Positions 10,779-21,052 of a stretch of DNA of 64,000 nucleotides are shown piece by piece (within the stretch, counting starts at the first letter, position 1; every line of letters starts with the position of its first letter). The translations under genes and the position numbers were made by a program. Below the pieces are notes generated by a model, which made no database searches, was not told where the DNA came from, and was given only the letters and a program-made list of their open reading frames with translations. Origin of the DNA: Fragilaria crotonensis (lineage: Eukaryota > Bacillariophyta > Fragilariophyceae > Fragilariales > Fragilariaceae); contig JAKSYS010000111.1 in the NCBI GenBank assembly GCA_022925895.1, positions 54,334 through 118,333 on the forward strand, given 5' to 3'.

Positions 10779-11418
10779 AGATTGAAATTCGTACACCAGC
10801 AAATAGTCCCCTTCGTACCGTACTAGTGTTACGGTTCCATTTGTGACTATTTGAAGATCAAAAATCGTACAGCAAATAGTTGTCTGCGTACTGACATACT
10901 GTTACTTGTCCATTCGTGACTATTTGAAGATCAAAATTCGTACACCAAATCGTCGTCTTTGTACTGTCATACTGTTACTTGTCCATTTGTGACTATTTGA
11001 GGATCGAAATTCATACACCAAATAGTCATCTTTGTACTGTACTAGTGTTACGGTTCCATTTGTGACTATTTGAAGATCAAAATTCGTACACCAAATAGTC
11101 ATCTTTGCACCGTACTAGTGTTACGGTTCCATTCGTGACTATTTGAAGATCAAAATTTGTACACCAAATAGTCACCTTCATACTGACATACTGTTACTTG
11201 TCCATTCGTGACTATTTGAAGATCGAAATTCGTACACCAAATAGTCATCTTCATACTGACATACTGTTACTTGTCCATTTGTGACTATTTGAAGATCAAA
11301 ATTTGTACACCAAATAGTCGTCTTTGTACTGACATACTGTTACTTGTCCATTTGTGACTATTTGAAGATCGAAATTTGTGCACCAAATAGTCGTCTTTGT
11401 ACTGTCATACTGTTACTT
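10779..11418. repeat. 73-bp satellite array, left part
   Basis: The anchor GACTATTTG recurs at 10845, 10918, 10991, 11064, 11137, 11210, 11283 and 11356, exactly every 73 bp. Each unit carries GACTATTTG followed about 20 nt later by its reverse complement CAAATAGTC, so each can form a small hairpin. Units differ mainly between two spacer types, CATACTGTTACTTGTCC and TACTAGTGTTACGGTTCC. The array is cut at 11418 by the transposon at 11419. Confidence 0.95.
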
Positions 11419-11456
11419 CATCAGGGAACGCAAATCTCTGGTTTATCCATTTTAAT
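11419..11456 (+). repeat. Left terminal inverted repeat
   Basis: Begins CATCAGGGAACGCAAATCTC. It pairs with the reverse complement of 20220-20257, with six mismatches over 38 bp. The outer nine bases are identical. Confidence 0.9.
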
Positions 11457-11916
11457 GTGATATTTCATTACATAATAATGTGATGACCAGAGTTTTTATA
11501 AAAAATATGTATATTCTACATCATTATGCAAATGCATCTCGTGGGTTGAAGATCCAAATTCTCGGACATTCTGTTTTACATAAATATTTTAATTTCACAT
11601 CATTTTATCCCTAAATACTGCATGTTGCACATATTACTTTGGCAGTTTCAGTTCCATTCCTCTTCTTCTCCATCGTCTCTTCCTTCCATAATCGTGACTT
11701 GTGCAGTGAGTCCTATACTGCGTATACTACATACTCACCGTCTTCTCATTATACTCACGCGCCAATTTTTCCTTTGTGTGATGAGCGTCAAATGCTAGTA
11801 TTACGACTACAAGGAGGCATCATTCTCCCTCATTTTTTTCTCTACGTTGTCGTCTGTTGTATGCTTTATATTCATTGATTCCAACATCATCCCTTCTGCA
11901 TTTCCTTGTTAAGAGA
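11457..11916. promoter_or_regulatory. Subterminal region and probable transposase promoter
   Basis: About 460 bp between the left inverted repeat and the transposase start. It is AT-rich at 11460-11640 and pyrimidine-rich just before the coding region. No discrete promoter motif is assigned. Subterminal binding sites for the transposase would be expected here by analogy, but none is evident by eye. Confidence 0.4.
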
Positions 11917-14837
11917 ATGTTTGTTTGCTACAACATGAACTGCTACTCGCAGTTCCGAACTGAACGCGGTTTACAACAGCATTTGTGGCACAGTTCTGCC
12001 TGCAAGGATTACATGTTGGAACAAAGGGATACTGATGCCGGTATCGAGGCCATTAATAGCACACGGCGTCAAGCATATGGAGTTCAATGCACACGCCTGA
12101 ACTATGAAATGAATGCCGAATTTCCATTGTATGCTCCATATGAAGAATTTCAGTATGATGCACCATCCGATGACTTTGATGGTGACGACACATCGGCACT
12201 CGATGACATGTACGGCCATTTAGATGGCTTTGCCTCATCGATTTCTGGTCTAGAAAATGTCTCTCCCTCTGTTTTACATGGAATCATGGAACGCATGAAA
12301 GCCAGCGATCGCCAAAGCATCCTGAATTTGCAACATGATGTCGAACACAGAAATATTGTGGAACTACTTAAGATTCTGGAGGATGCCCAATGTCCCGACT
12401 ACATGTTGCAGAAAATTTTGCAATGGGCGTACATTGCAAAATTAGATGGCTTTGACTTCAACCCCAAAGCTACAACAAGGAAGGCAAATATTGGGTGGAT
12501 GTACCGGTGTCTGGAACAGTCACATCAACGATTGCCTCATGTGATCTCGACAACTCTCGAGGACCAAGAGGCAGCTCAAGACATTGTGTGTTTTGACTTT
12601 GGTGTTTCTCTTTTGTCGATGCTGCAAGATGATGAACTTATGTTGCCGCAAAACCTTGTGATCAATCGGGACGATCCAACTTCGATGTATCATCCATTGG
12701 ATGGCAAACTTGGGGAGGCAAACAGCGGTCAGCGCTATCGTGACCTATACAATCAATTGATCACTCCAGGAAGAAATCAGCTCCTAGTTCCGATCATTCT
12801 GTACCTTGATGGAACCGCCATTGACAGCAAAGGTCACATCGAAATATGTCCGGTGTCGTTCACAACTTCTTTGTTCACGGAGAAAGTCCGCAGAGACAGT
12901 GGTGCATGGCGTGTCCTGGGTTACGTCCCCGACCTGAACCGCGGACGATCAGGTGCCATGAATCAATTTGCAAACAGCACTTCCGAGGAAGGAAAAGGTA
13001 GAACGACTCGTAATTTTCACAAAGTGATGGATGCCATGATGAGGGGCATGGTCGAAGCGCAAGCCGGCAAAGATTGTCGACTGAAGAAGGTTCCTTTGAA
13101 ACTTTGTGGGAAGTGGATTGTCGTTGATATCGTCTGTCCTCTGCTCTTCGTCATCAACGATGGCAAGCAAGGGGATCAACTTTGTGGCCGCATGAATGGA
13201 CATCACAGTAGTATGAATCGTCATCATCGATCATGCGACTGTCTCTTTGACGATCTTGACAATCCAGATGTTGAGTGCACTTTTCTTGATGTCGACACGA
13301 TCAATGATATCTGTCGCAACGGCTCCGACGACGACCTTCAGGAACTCACGATTTACAAGGTTGATAATGCCTTCAACCGCATTCAGATGGGGCAAAACGC
13401 ACATGGTATCTTTATGTGCGCTGTCATTGATGTCATGCATACTATACAACATGGTATCATCATGTACTGCCTCGAATCGTTCAAGAAAGGGATTAGCAAT
13501 GAATCACTGGCAAAGCTTGATGGAATGGCATTTTCCTTTGACAAGACCTGTCGTCAAACTATACGATCTAGTTTCCCACGGACTGACTTCTCACGTGGAA
13601 TCACAAACCTCTCCCAGGTCGAATGTTCTGAACAGTCCGGCACTCTCTTCCTGCTTGCGGCCCTTACAATGCAAGTTGAAGGATGGCATCTCCTCGAGAG
13701 ACACTTCGCAGATATGGAGGCTGTTTTGGGAACAATCGAATGCCTTCTGTGTTTTGAGGCTTGGCTGGATCAGTTCACATTTTGGGATGTCAACGATACA
13801 ACTGGTGAGGCGGACAAGGCTGAAGCTGCAATTGCTTCTCTTATGCGCCTCATCGTGAAGTATCTTCCGCGATTGAAGGGCAATGGGTGGAAGGTTTCAA
13901 AATTTCATGAGATCAAGCACATCGTCCGCTTTATCGGTGTGTTTGGTGCACCCGTGGCTACAATGCGTCCCGTCCTGAGGAGCATCACAAAGCGCATGCA
14001 AAACGTCCCGGCCGACGTTCACAGAAGGACATGAACACCATCGACCAGCAGTGTGCGCGCAGAATTGCCGACACCATTGTTATTGATACCATGCATGGGT
14101 TGTTCCAAGAAAGAAATGTTCTTGGGAGTGTCGACAAGAACCGCATTGACACTCCCACTTATCGTCCTCCGTATGTTGGCATCAACACTGACGGTGACAA
14201 TCCCGCAATAGAAGAAGGCCGTGGAACAATGTATTGCATCAGGTCGTTTCGAGATCCCGAAAATGGTGATCATTTGGTACGAGACGTCAAGTTCACCACG
14301 CAAACAAGAGGACCCATGCATTTGGAGGACAATCTTTCGATGTTCATCATACAGTACTATGGCTCCTCCGACCTTGATGAACGAGGGGAAGGCAGCATCG
14401 CGTGCTGCACAGAATACCACAAGACTGATTCCATCACGAAGGAAAAGATGATATGCATTCGCTGCCATCCCAATTTCAGAGCCAAGGGATATCCATGGTA
14501 CGACTGGGCACTTATCCAGTTTGAACTTAGTACAGGGGTGAAAAAGGACTTTCCATGTCGTGTAGTGGCTTGTGTTCCAAGACAAACTGACAACGGATTC
14601 TCTTTTGACCTAATCGTACAAAGCTGTTACGAACCAACCGGTCGCGAGTCGTTTCTCTTCACCGAGTGGTCGTTCAGAAAAGACTTCCATGTTGTGAGTG
14701 CAACCGCACTGGTCGCCTTATGCCTCGTTCTTTGCAGCAGTGACTTGAATGGAGATGTCCTTGTCGTAAATGACAGGGACAAATGGCCGTCATACTTCTA
14801 CGAAGCTGCAAACGTAGAATATAACATGCACGACTAA
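11917..14837 (+). CDS. Plavaka/KDZ-like transposase, one frameshift near 13950
   Basis: Start chosen at the ATG at 11917, because the first residues (FVCYNMNCYSQF ... HLWHSSAC) form a C2H2-like finger. The catalytic region includes LVPIILYLDGTAID followed by an ICPVSF and a GYVPDL block (about 12780-12940), the layout of Plavaka-type DDE transposases with Asp in the LDGT motif. Further on come a Cys/His cluster (CGRMNGHHSS ... RSCDC), a DVMHTIQHG motif, and a KFHEIKHIVRFIGVFGAP block. At about 13950 the frame must move by one base. The frame ending at 14034 loses sense there, whereas the other frame continues with RPEEHHKAHAKRPG, a conserved-looking E-x-x-HK segment, and runs to 14837. The C-terminal part contains an IRCHP ... 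GYPWYDWALI block. The intact protein would be about 970 residues. It is presumed to cut and paste the element by recognising the CATCAGGGA ends. Confidence 0.8.
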
Positions 14838-14838
14838 G

Positions 14839-17019
14839 TTAGAACCCAGTTTTCTGCTTCTTCCTTGTTGCAATTTCTCCATCAAGGCTGGATTTCTTGA
14901 CGTTGACGTTTGAAGTCCGTTCGCATGCATCGTCTCGTTTCTCAAGCATCGCTCGTCGCCAATACCATCCCAACCATGTCGTCGGGCATCCATCCTTGGG
15001 AACAGGGCCATCGTCAGGATCAGCATCCTTGATTGTCGGTGCAAATATCTCGTCCTCATCCGAAGGCTCCTTCTCATCGCCTAAAATTCGTGAGCGCTCC
15101 TCATCGGTGTATGCGAATTCCTCCATCTCTTGCATCATCTTCGCCCTCCTACGCCCTGCATTTACAAGGCGTTCCTTTGCGCAGGTGAAGGTGCCATACA
15201 GGTGATTGAGCGATCCTTTCCCGGAACCCACAACATTGGTTCCCACACCGTCAGGTCGTGAAAGCGAAGTACAATGCCGGATTAAACGACCATCCCAGCT
15301 GATGGCCGTGCCGTGACGAAGTTTGATGGCAACACCCTCGAAAGCCCTGCCGTCAACCGAAACTCCATGTAGGTTGGGCATGACAAAATACCAGTTGTCC
15401 GCCACACCTGGCATCTCCTCTGTCCAGACACTGAACCCTTGGGATGCATCGTTGCTGTCGAAGTGCGATGCATTCGCAAGATCAACTGACATGTCGATGG
15501 AGCCTCCAACACGATTGCCCTTGACATCACCGGCCATGACAGCAGCAGGTCTTACACCGGCGTCTCCCTCTGTGTCCTGAATCACAGACAGCACATCAGG
15601 GAAGACAACACTTCCAATTCGTGCAAGTGCATGTACAAATCGTCTCGATAGCTGCGAGGAAACCTTCTTCCCGACAGCATACTCCGCAAGGGTCATGCCA
15701 TCAAGCATGACTCTCGTTCCAATCGGATGCATGGCACCAACATCACCCTGGTCTGACCTCGCATGGCCGGCGCGGACGTGTCTCCTAATGACTGAGTTGT
15801 GCATCGTGATCAGGGGCAGCTCTCCAACAAAGTAGGGCCAGCCCTCGTCACCCCAATACATCTGCTCCAGTTCTGGGGAGGAGGTTTCGCACCATCACAA
15901 CTGACTTTCGATTCATGTACGTTCCAATCGGTGCGATGTCAACAATGATGTCAACATGAGGGGCAGAAACGCCGTCGATGACAAGGCAGTCACCAGGAAT
16001 CTGCTGGTGCAAACAACCTTTAGCATAGTGCCTTCCACCAGGTCTCGCAGACAGTGCAGAAGCCAGTCGTTCGTTGAAAGCTTGGCCACGATCTGCGTTC
16101 GGCCAAGCAGCAATGTTGTGGCCACCAATGACATCGGGCGCCATGCGTGGACCTTCGGAGTCAGAGCACTGACTCGCCAAATATACAAGACGTCTCTGAA
16201 GCTTTGGAACAATACTTGTCGATACCCTCCAAATCGACACTCGCCCATCGGGGACATGGTAATTCCGTTCTTGGGCAAGTCGCTTTACATATCCACCGAC
16301 GCCAAACGAAAATCGACCGTTGTAGGGAGCCACCAGAGCATCCTCTTGAAATCGGAACCAACTTGCATCAAGCTGGATGTGGGCGTTGTTGCAACCCACC
16401 TCCGACCGACGACGCTCACGTGCACAGTAAAGACGCCAGCACCGGGGAGGAAGGCGACCAATGTTCGATATTTGAAGTCCACGTCATCCACGAGATCGCC
16501 ATCACCATACGCTCGCACCATGACAACAGAGTCCGGGTCAGGTTCAGCGACGTCATCGTCATTCCGTGGGGTGACAATTCTACGGTTGAGGATGACGTCC
16601 ATCAGAAAGAATTCCGAAAGGTCGTCGCGCATCCCAGGGCTCGGAAACATCTCATCCATTGAATTGAGCTGACATACCCTGTACTGAGGCCCGAAACCCT
16701 CCTTAAACCATCGAACAGGAGTTGCACACAAACAACCGTCATCGCCAGCCCTTGCCCTTCCTTTTGTCATTGCCTCTTGGAATCGATGCTCCATCAACTC
16801 TCGCCCCGAAGGGATGCACTTCACGGCAACCCTCAATGCCATTGAGTGAGATGGCAGGAAACTCCGCTCCGTACGAACTCGTGGCATGCCAAAACCTCCG
16901 TCATTCTCTTCATCCACGCCCAACACTCTTGGGTTATTTCCCAGGTTCATCACGCTGGATCTGCAAATTGAAGTCCGCCCACGTCTTGAAATTCGAATGT
17001 TGTCGAAGTTCCTGATCAT
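14839..17019 (-). CDS. Transposon accessory gene with 2-oxoglutarate/Fe(II) dioxygenase-like motifs; two frameshifts
   Basis: Three overlapping minus-strand frames (17019-16285, 16399-15848, 15861-14839) read as one protein of about 720 residues, with single-base shifts near 16390 and 15890. In the C-terminal third, HFDSNDASQGFSVW gives an HxD pair (His codon 15465-15463, Asp 15459-15457). About 60 residues later, HGTAISWDGRLIRHC provides a candidate distal His (15276-15274). That spacing and the G-x-x-I-x-W-D strand before the His fit a double-stranded beta-helix dioxygenase. A clear 2-oxoglutarate-binding Arg is less obvious. The tail is acidic, then basic (RKKQK), possibly nuclear. The gene ends 2 bp from the transposase stop, convergent. 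KDZ-type elements in fungi are known to carry TET/JBP-like dioxygenases. Whether this is such a DNA-modifying enzyme is inference. Confidence 0.55.
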
Positions 17020-18216
17020 GCAAAAGTATGTCCAAGCTATATGGCAGGGACAGAACGATGATAATCAGGTGGAAACAAAAGATAGATTTGTTGTCGTCAG
17101 CTATATGGCAGACCTCAACAAAGCAACTGTTGCTTGTGGTTTTCTTCAAATGGCGGGTGCTTTGCTTTGTTGTCGTCAGCTATATGGCAGACTTCAACAA
17201 AGCAACTGTTGTGAAGTGTTCTTGCTTGTAATTGGTGTTGTGATGTGTTGTTGCAGTGAGGAGGACCTGAAATCAACAAAACTTGTGTATTTCGCTGAAA
17301 TACTGAACGACATTTTCGGCGAAGTACAGCCGTGGTACAAAATGTACTACGACTACGTACGAGAAAATCACGGGACGCATGGTCAAAATTACTTAGCAAA
17401 AGTGTTTTACCTGCTACGTAGTTCCTCAGTACCAAATGTACGGCAGCGAAGAAGGTCCAAAGCATACTAGGCTATCCGTAAGAAGATAAACGGTTGGACG
17501 TATTGCTTATTTATACACATATATGAACACTTTAAGGAGTATAACATTGTGCAACGCATATTCCTCTAAGTAAAAATATAGGTCCTTTGCAGAGACATGC
17601 GAGAGCTTGCCAGTAAACTCGCTGTTGTATATTTGACTGCCTATTCATGTACATACATATGCGTTTAGTAGCGTATAAGGTATAAACATGTGTTTTAAAG
17701 TACAATATGAAAATACAACGGTACACAACGATCATATATATTTTGAACGTAGCTACTTAAGAAATTGTATGTTTATCTACGCAGCATTCAAACCAAAGCC
17801 TTCGCCATTTCACCAATGTATATCTAAATATGCGTTGAACAGTTTATTCTGCATTTGTATATAAGTTTTAATTTATATTATATAAATATTAAAGTATATA
17901 AGATACATACATATTTGAAACGAACGAACTTTTTCATTCATAGATTATTGTACAACAACACCACCACAGCATCAGTCCATTCAAAAAGGTCGCCACCACC
18001 ACTAGAAGTCACCACACCAGTTTGATTACTCTTACTCTTTTTGCCTTCTAGTAAGAAGAAGGCGTTGTTGCATGCATTGAAACCTGGATTAAAGAACATA
18101 GCTTTGTTGTGCCATATAGTGTGACATTGCTGAATTCTGCTACGGTTACCAACCGCTGTCGCATAGCTGCAGAAGGTAAGGAGGTGAGGATTTGTGTGTT
18201 GATATCATTGCGGTGC
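17020..18216. other. Divergent intergenic region inside the transposon
   Basis: Separates the minus-strand accessory gene from the plus-strand two-exon gene, so it probably holds both promoters. It contains the 46-bp repeats at 17087-17211 and a strongly AT-rich stretch at 17500-17930. An open frame across 16886-17470 mostly lies antisense to the accessory gene and is not supported. Confidence 0.5.
17035..17211. repeat. Direct repeats upstream of the accessory gene
   Basis: A 46-bp unit containing GTCGTCAGCTATATGGCAGA occurs at 17087-17132 and 17166-17211, 79 bp apart, with one mismatch. Its core AGCTATATGGCAG occurs a third time at 17035-17047, 16 bp upstream of the accessory gene's ATG on the minus strand. 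On that strand the core reads CTGCCATATAGCT, so it could be a repeated promoter or transposase-binding element. Confidence 0.6.
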
Positions 18217-19934
18217 ATGATGTCGTCGTCCCCAGTGCGTCAGAGCACAAGATTACTAAGGGGTAATGCGCAAGGTGCAGCACAAGGGAACGTGAATACT
18301 CGGCGGAACCAGGCAAGACCACAACCATATCCTGATGAGTCACCACGTACAGCAGCAGCAAGAGAACGCGCAGCAGAGTAGCACCTGGAAACAGTCGGAC
18401 AACTCCTGTGAGCACTGAAGCGGCGGCATCGGTTTCAACAGCAGTCATACCATCACCAAATACAAGAGTGCAGCTGCCAGAGAGGCGGCGGCATCGGTTT
18501 CAACAGCAGTCATACCATCACCAAATACAAGAGGTTCAGCTGCCAGAGTGGCGGCGGCGTCGGTTTCAACAGTCATACCATCACCAAACACAAGAGGTGC
18601 AGCTGCTCGTGCCAGTTTGGGTGCTGCTACAGGGATACCAGGTCCATCAGCACCTGATATCCCTGCAGGAGGCCGGCGTTCCCGTGCTGCTCCACATGCC
18701 AGTGCCCGACGTGTTCCTACTACTACTGCTGCGCAAGCTCCAGCACCAGGAGCAGCAGCTGTTGCTACTGCCCGTGCCTATGCAGGCGTAGGCATAAATG
18801 CTGCACCAGCAGCAGTTATGCCTGCAAACCTTGGACAAGATTTTGTTGGTGAGGCGCTTCTTGCTCAACGAGGGGGTGGAGTTGCTATACAAGGTGGCGG
18901 AGCAACAAGGAGGAGGCAAGGCGGACAAGGAGGACAACGCAACACTGTTGCAAGAAGTGCGGATAAGTTTGCAATTCAAAAGTGTGTGAAGGAATATGTG
19001 TTCCCCAAACAAAAGTTTGTGACTGATGGCGACCTAGATTTCAGCAACAACGAAATGTCCATTTGTCGATGCATGGCGGCGGTGCTAGATGTAGACAATC
19101 GTAATATTGAGAACTGGTGGGAGACTGCAAGGAAAACAGTGAAAGAGTCGATATATAGGCACAGGAACAACACAATAAAGAAGATAAAAACAGTATTCCA
19201 AGGTAAGATGGTTGCGAGCGTCCATTTCAACCATTTAATTCTGAACTTCTAACCCTGAGTGTGTGCTGCCTTCTTCTCCTCGATACACAGATATTATACT
19301 GCCAAGGAAAGGCAGATTTAATGAAGTCTTTAGCATGGACCGAATCATAGCATTGAGAAATGACGCTTTGGAGGGTGAAATCTACATGGACTTATTGGAC
19401 GACTTGCTGAAGACTGTGGTTGGAGCCACCAAATTCAAGGAGAATAGGTGCGAGAAACATCTAAGTGAGTGGTTCACTGTCACAGATGAGGCATTCCTCC
19501 TCTTGTGTCTTGAAAATTACTGGCAACAATGGCATTACGAATGGATGGTTAACAGAAATGGACCGCCCGCCGACGAACCTGCACCTGAAGTCATTAACCC
19601 ACGGTACACGGGCAAAACAAGGGGCACCAAGCGAAGTTGGTCAAGGGAAGGAATGGAGCGTTTCAATAACCTGGCTGTATTGGTCTATAACGACAGAAGG
19701 GAAAGGGGCGAAGAGTTCGATCAGTGGTTCCTTCGGGAAATGATACAATCATACGGTGATCGTAATCGAGATGCAGGAAGGGAAAACATCGAGGCAGAAG
19801 TTGTCAACGCAGCACCGACAATTGTGTATAATGAATTCAATATGCAGCTCCTGATCGCCCATGCACAGCACCAACAACTGCAACCACCAGCTCCTGAAGA
19901 AGATGATGTCGACAGAGTTCAAGAAGCCGTGTAG
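18217..19934 (+). CDS. Two-exon transposon gene of unknown function
   Basis: Exon 1 runs from the ATG at 18217 to 19202 and exon 2 from 19291 to 19934. The intron has GTAAG...ACACAG borders, and the phase-1 junction codon reads in frame. The first 200 codons are low-complexity Ala/Pro/Arg/Gly with three copies of a 22-codon repeat. Two single-base shifts (between 18340 and 18380, and near 18468) must be corrected to keep this part open. The conserved-looking domain follows: LDFSNNEMSICRCMAAVL and WWETARKTVKES in exon 1, then KHLSEWFTVTDEAFLLLCLEN and an SREGMERFNNLAVLVYNDRR block in exon 2. This part is helical, Trp-rich and charged. No known fold is recognised. Its position inside the inverted repeats implies a role in the element's life cycle. 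Confidence 0.6.
18417..18610. repeat. Three tandem copies of a 63-66 bp coding repeat
   Basis: Copies begin near 18417, 18483 and 18548 with GCGGCGGC(A/G)TCGGTTTCAA. They encode Ala-rich AASVST(A)VIPSPNTRG-type blocks. Copy 1 has AGAGTGC where copies 2 and 3 have AGAGGT(T/G)C, a one-base loss that breaks the frame. Copy 3 lacks one in-frame codon (GCA). Confidence 0.8.
19203..19290 (+). other. Spliceosomal intron, 88 nt
   Basis: The donor GGTAAG follows CAAG at 19202 and the acceptor CGATACACAG ends at 19290. Joining makes one codon across the junction (g|at) and keeps both flanking frames, which are otherwise in different phases, in register. Confidence 0.8.
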
Positions 19935-20219
19935 GTTCGTGATACCTGGTAGTAGAACTTTAGAAACAATAACGCACAGTACAGCACTGAAACAGATAGC
20001 AACCCCCCAGAATTGGTCGTAGCAGCAAGCTGAAACCGAAGAAGAAGTTGTGAATATTTCTCAATAAACTATGAATAAAACTGAGTACGACTTAACAAAT
20101 ATTTCTCTACATTTTGTACATATTAATTTTGAATTGTAAATAAAAAAGTAGAAACTTGTAAATATGAATATAAGAAACATTCGGTGAAACATCACAGAAA
20201 CATTTACAACGTCTTGTAA

Positions 20220-20257
20220 ATTAAGATGTACAAATCAGAGATTTGCACTCCCTGATG
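20220..20257 (-). repeat. Right terminal inverted repeat
   Basis: Ends ATTTGCACTCCCTGATG. It is the reverse complement of the left terminus, with six mismatches in 38 bp. It is followed by the TT duplication at 20258-20259 and the resumed satellite. Confidence 0.9.
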
Positions 20258-20662
20258 TTGTCCATTCGTGACTATTTGAAGATCGAAATTCGTACACCAG
20301 ATAGTCACCTTTGTACTGACATACTGTTACTTGTCCATTTGTGACTATTTGAAGATCAAAATTAGTACACCAAATAGTCGTCTGCGTACTGTCATACTGT
20401 TACTTGTCCATTTGTGACTATTTGAAGATCAAAATTTGTACACCAAATAGTCGTCATCGTACTGTCATACTGTTACTTGTCCATTCATGACTATTTGAAG
20501 ATCAAAATTAGTACACCAAATAGTCGTCAGCGTACTGTCATACTGTTACTTGTCCATTTGTGACTATTTGAAGATCAAAAATCGTGCACCAAATAGTCGT
20601 CTGCATACTGACATACTGTTACTTGTCAATTCGAGCCTATTTCAAGATCAAAATTTGTACAG
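20258..20662. repeat. 73-bp satellite array, right part
   Basis: Anchors at 20270, 20343, 20416, 20489 and 20562, with a mutated one at 20635, keep the same 73-bp spacing and orientation as the left part. The last unit decays (GAGCCTATTTCAAG), and the array ends near 20662. Confidence 0.95.
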
Positions 20663-21052
20663 AAAAAAAGTTCTGGTGGTGTCGATTAAGAAGAAAAGTG
20701 TAGTTGTCTTCAAGGAGATTTGCAACCCTGTTGTAATTGAGTACAAAGTACTGTTGTTGACGTACTCGAGTACAAAGTAGTGTAAGTTCGAGTGATTCAA
20801 AACAAGGGAAACATATGAATCACTGATAGAAGGAGATATGTAGCAGTTATCTTTCTGGCATGACAAAGGGTTGACATGTGCGTTAGGAAAAGCGCCAAAA
20901 GAAGTAAACAACAAAGATTCCGTCGTGTTTTGTCAGCCATTCAAATTTCCGATGACTTCAAAATTCTTCTACAAGAGGACTCACTGTAGATTATTACTAT
21001 GATGTCGGCGCTGATGTCAAATTGGTGAAACCTAATCGGATCCTGATATGCA
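20663..21052. other. Intergenic
   Basis: Between the satellite and the TIR element at 21053. Contains a GTACTCGAGTAC palindrome at 20762-20773. No gene seen. Confidence 0.5.

Larger units (their letters stand above)
11419..20257 (+). mobile_element. 8,839-bp Plavaka/KDZ-like DNA transposon with accessory genes
   Basis: The ends are terminal inverted repeats starting CATCAGGGA (11419-11456 and 20220-20257, about 32 of 38 positions identical). The element is flanked by TT (11417-11418 and 20258-20259). It sits inside the 73-bp satellite. Subtracting the element plus one TT places the first right-hand anchor (20270) exactly 73 bp after the last left-hand one (11356), which proves the boundaries and a 2-bp target duplication. 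It carries a transposase (+), a convergent dioxygenase-like gene (-) and a two-exon gene (+). The transposase relates it to the CMC/KDZ (Plavaka-like) group. Frame breaks in all three genes mean this copy is either inactive or affected by consensus indel errors. Confidence 0.88.

Noticed and set aside
10779-11418. CRISPR-like array
   Set aside because: Repeats are contiguous 73-bp units without unique spacers, in a eukaryotic context. It is a satellite.
14031-14034. ATGA stop/start overlap between the two transposase frames as translational coupling
   Set aside because: The second frame is already sensible about 70 nt upstream (NASRPEEHHKAHAKRPG), so the join is a one-base frameshift near 13950 and not reinitiation at 14031.
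15956-16672. Plus-strand ORF of 238 codons antisense to the accessory gene
   Set aside because: No domain. The minus strand carries the conserved motifs and continuous sense.
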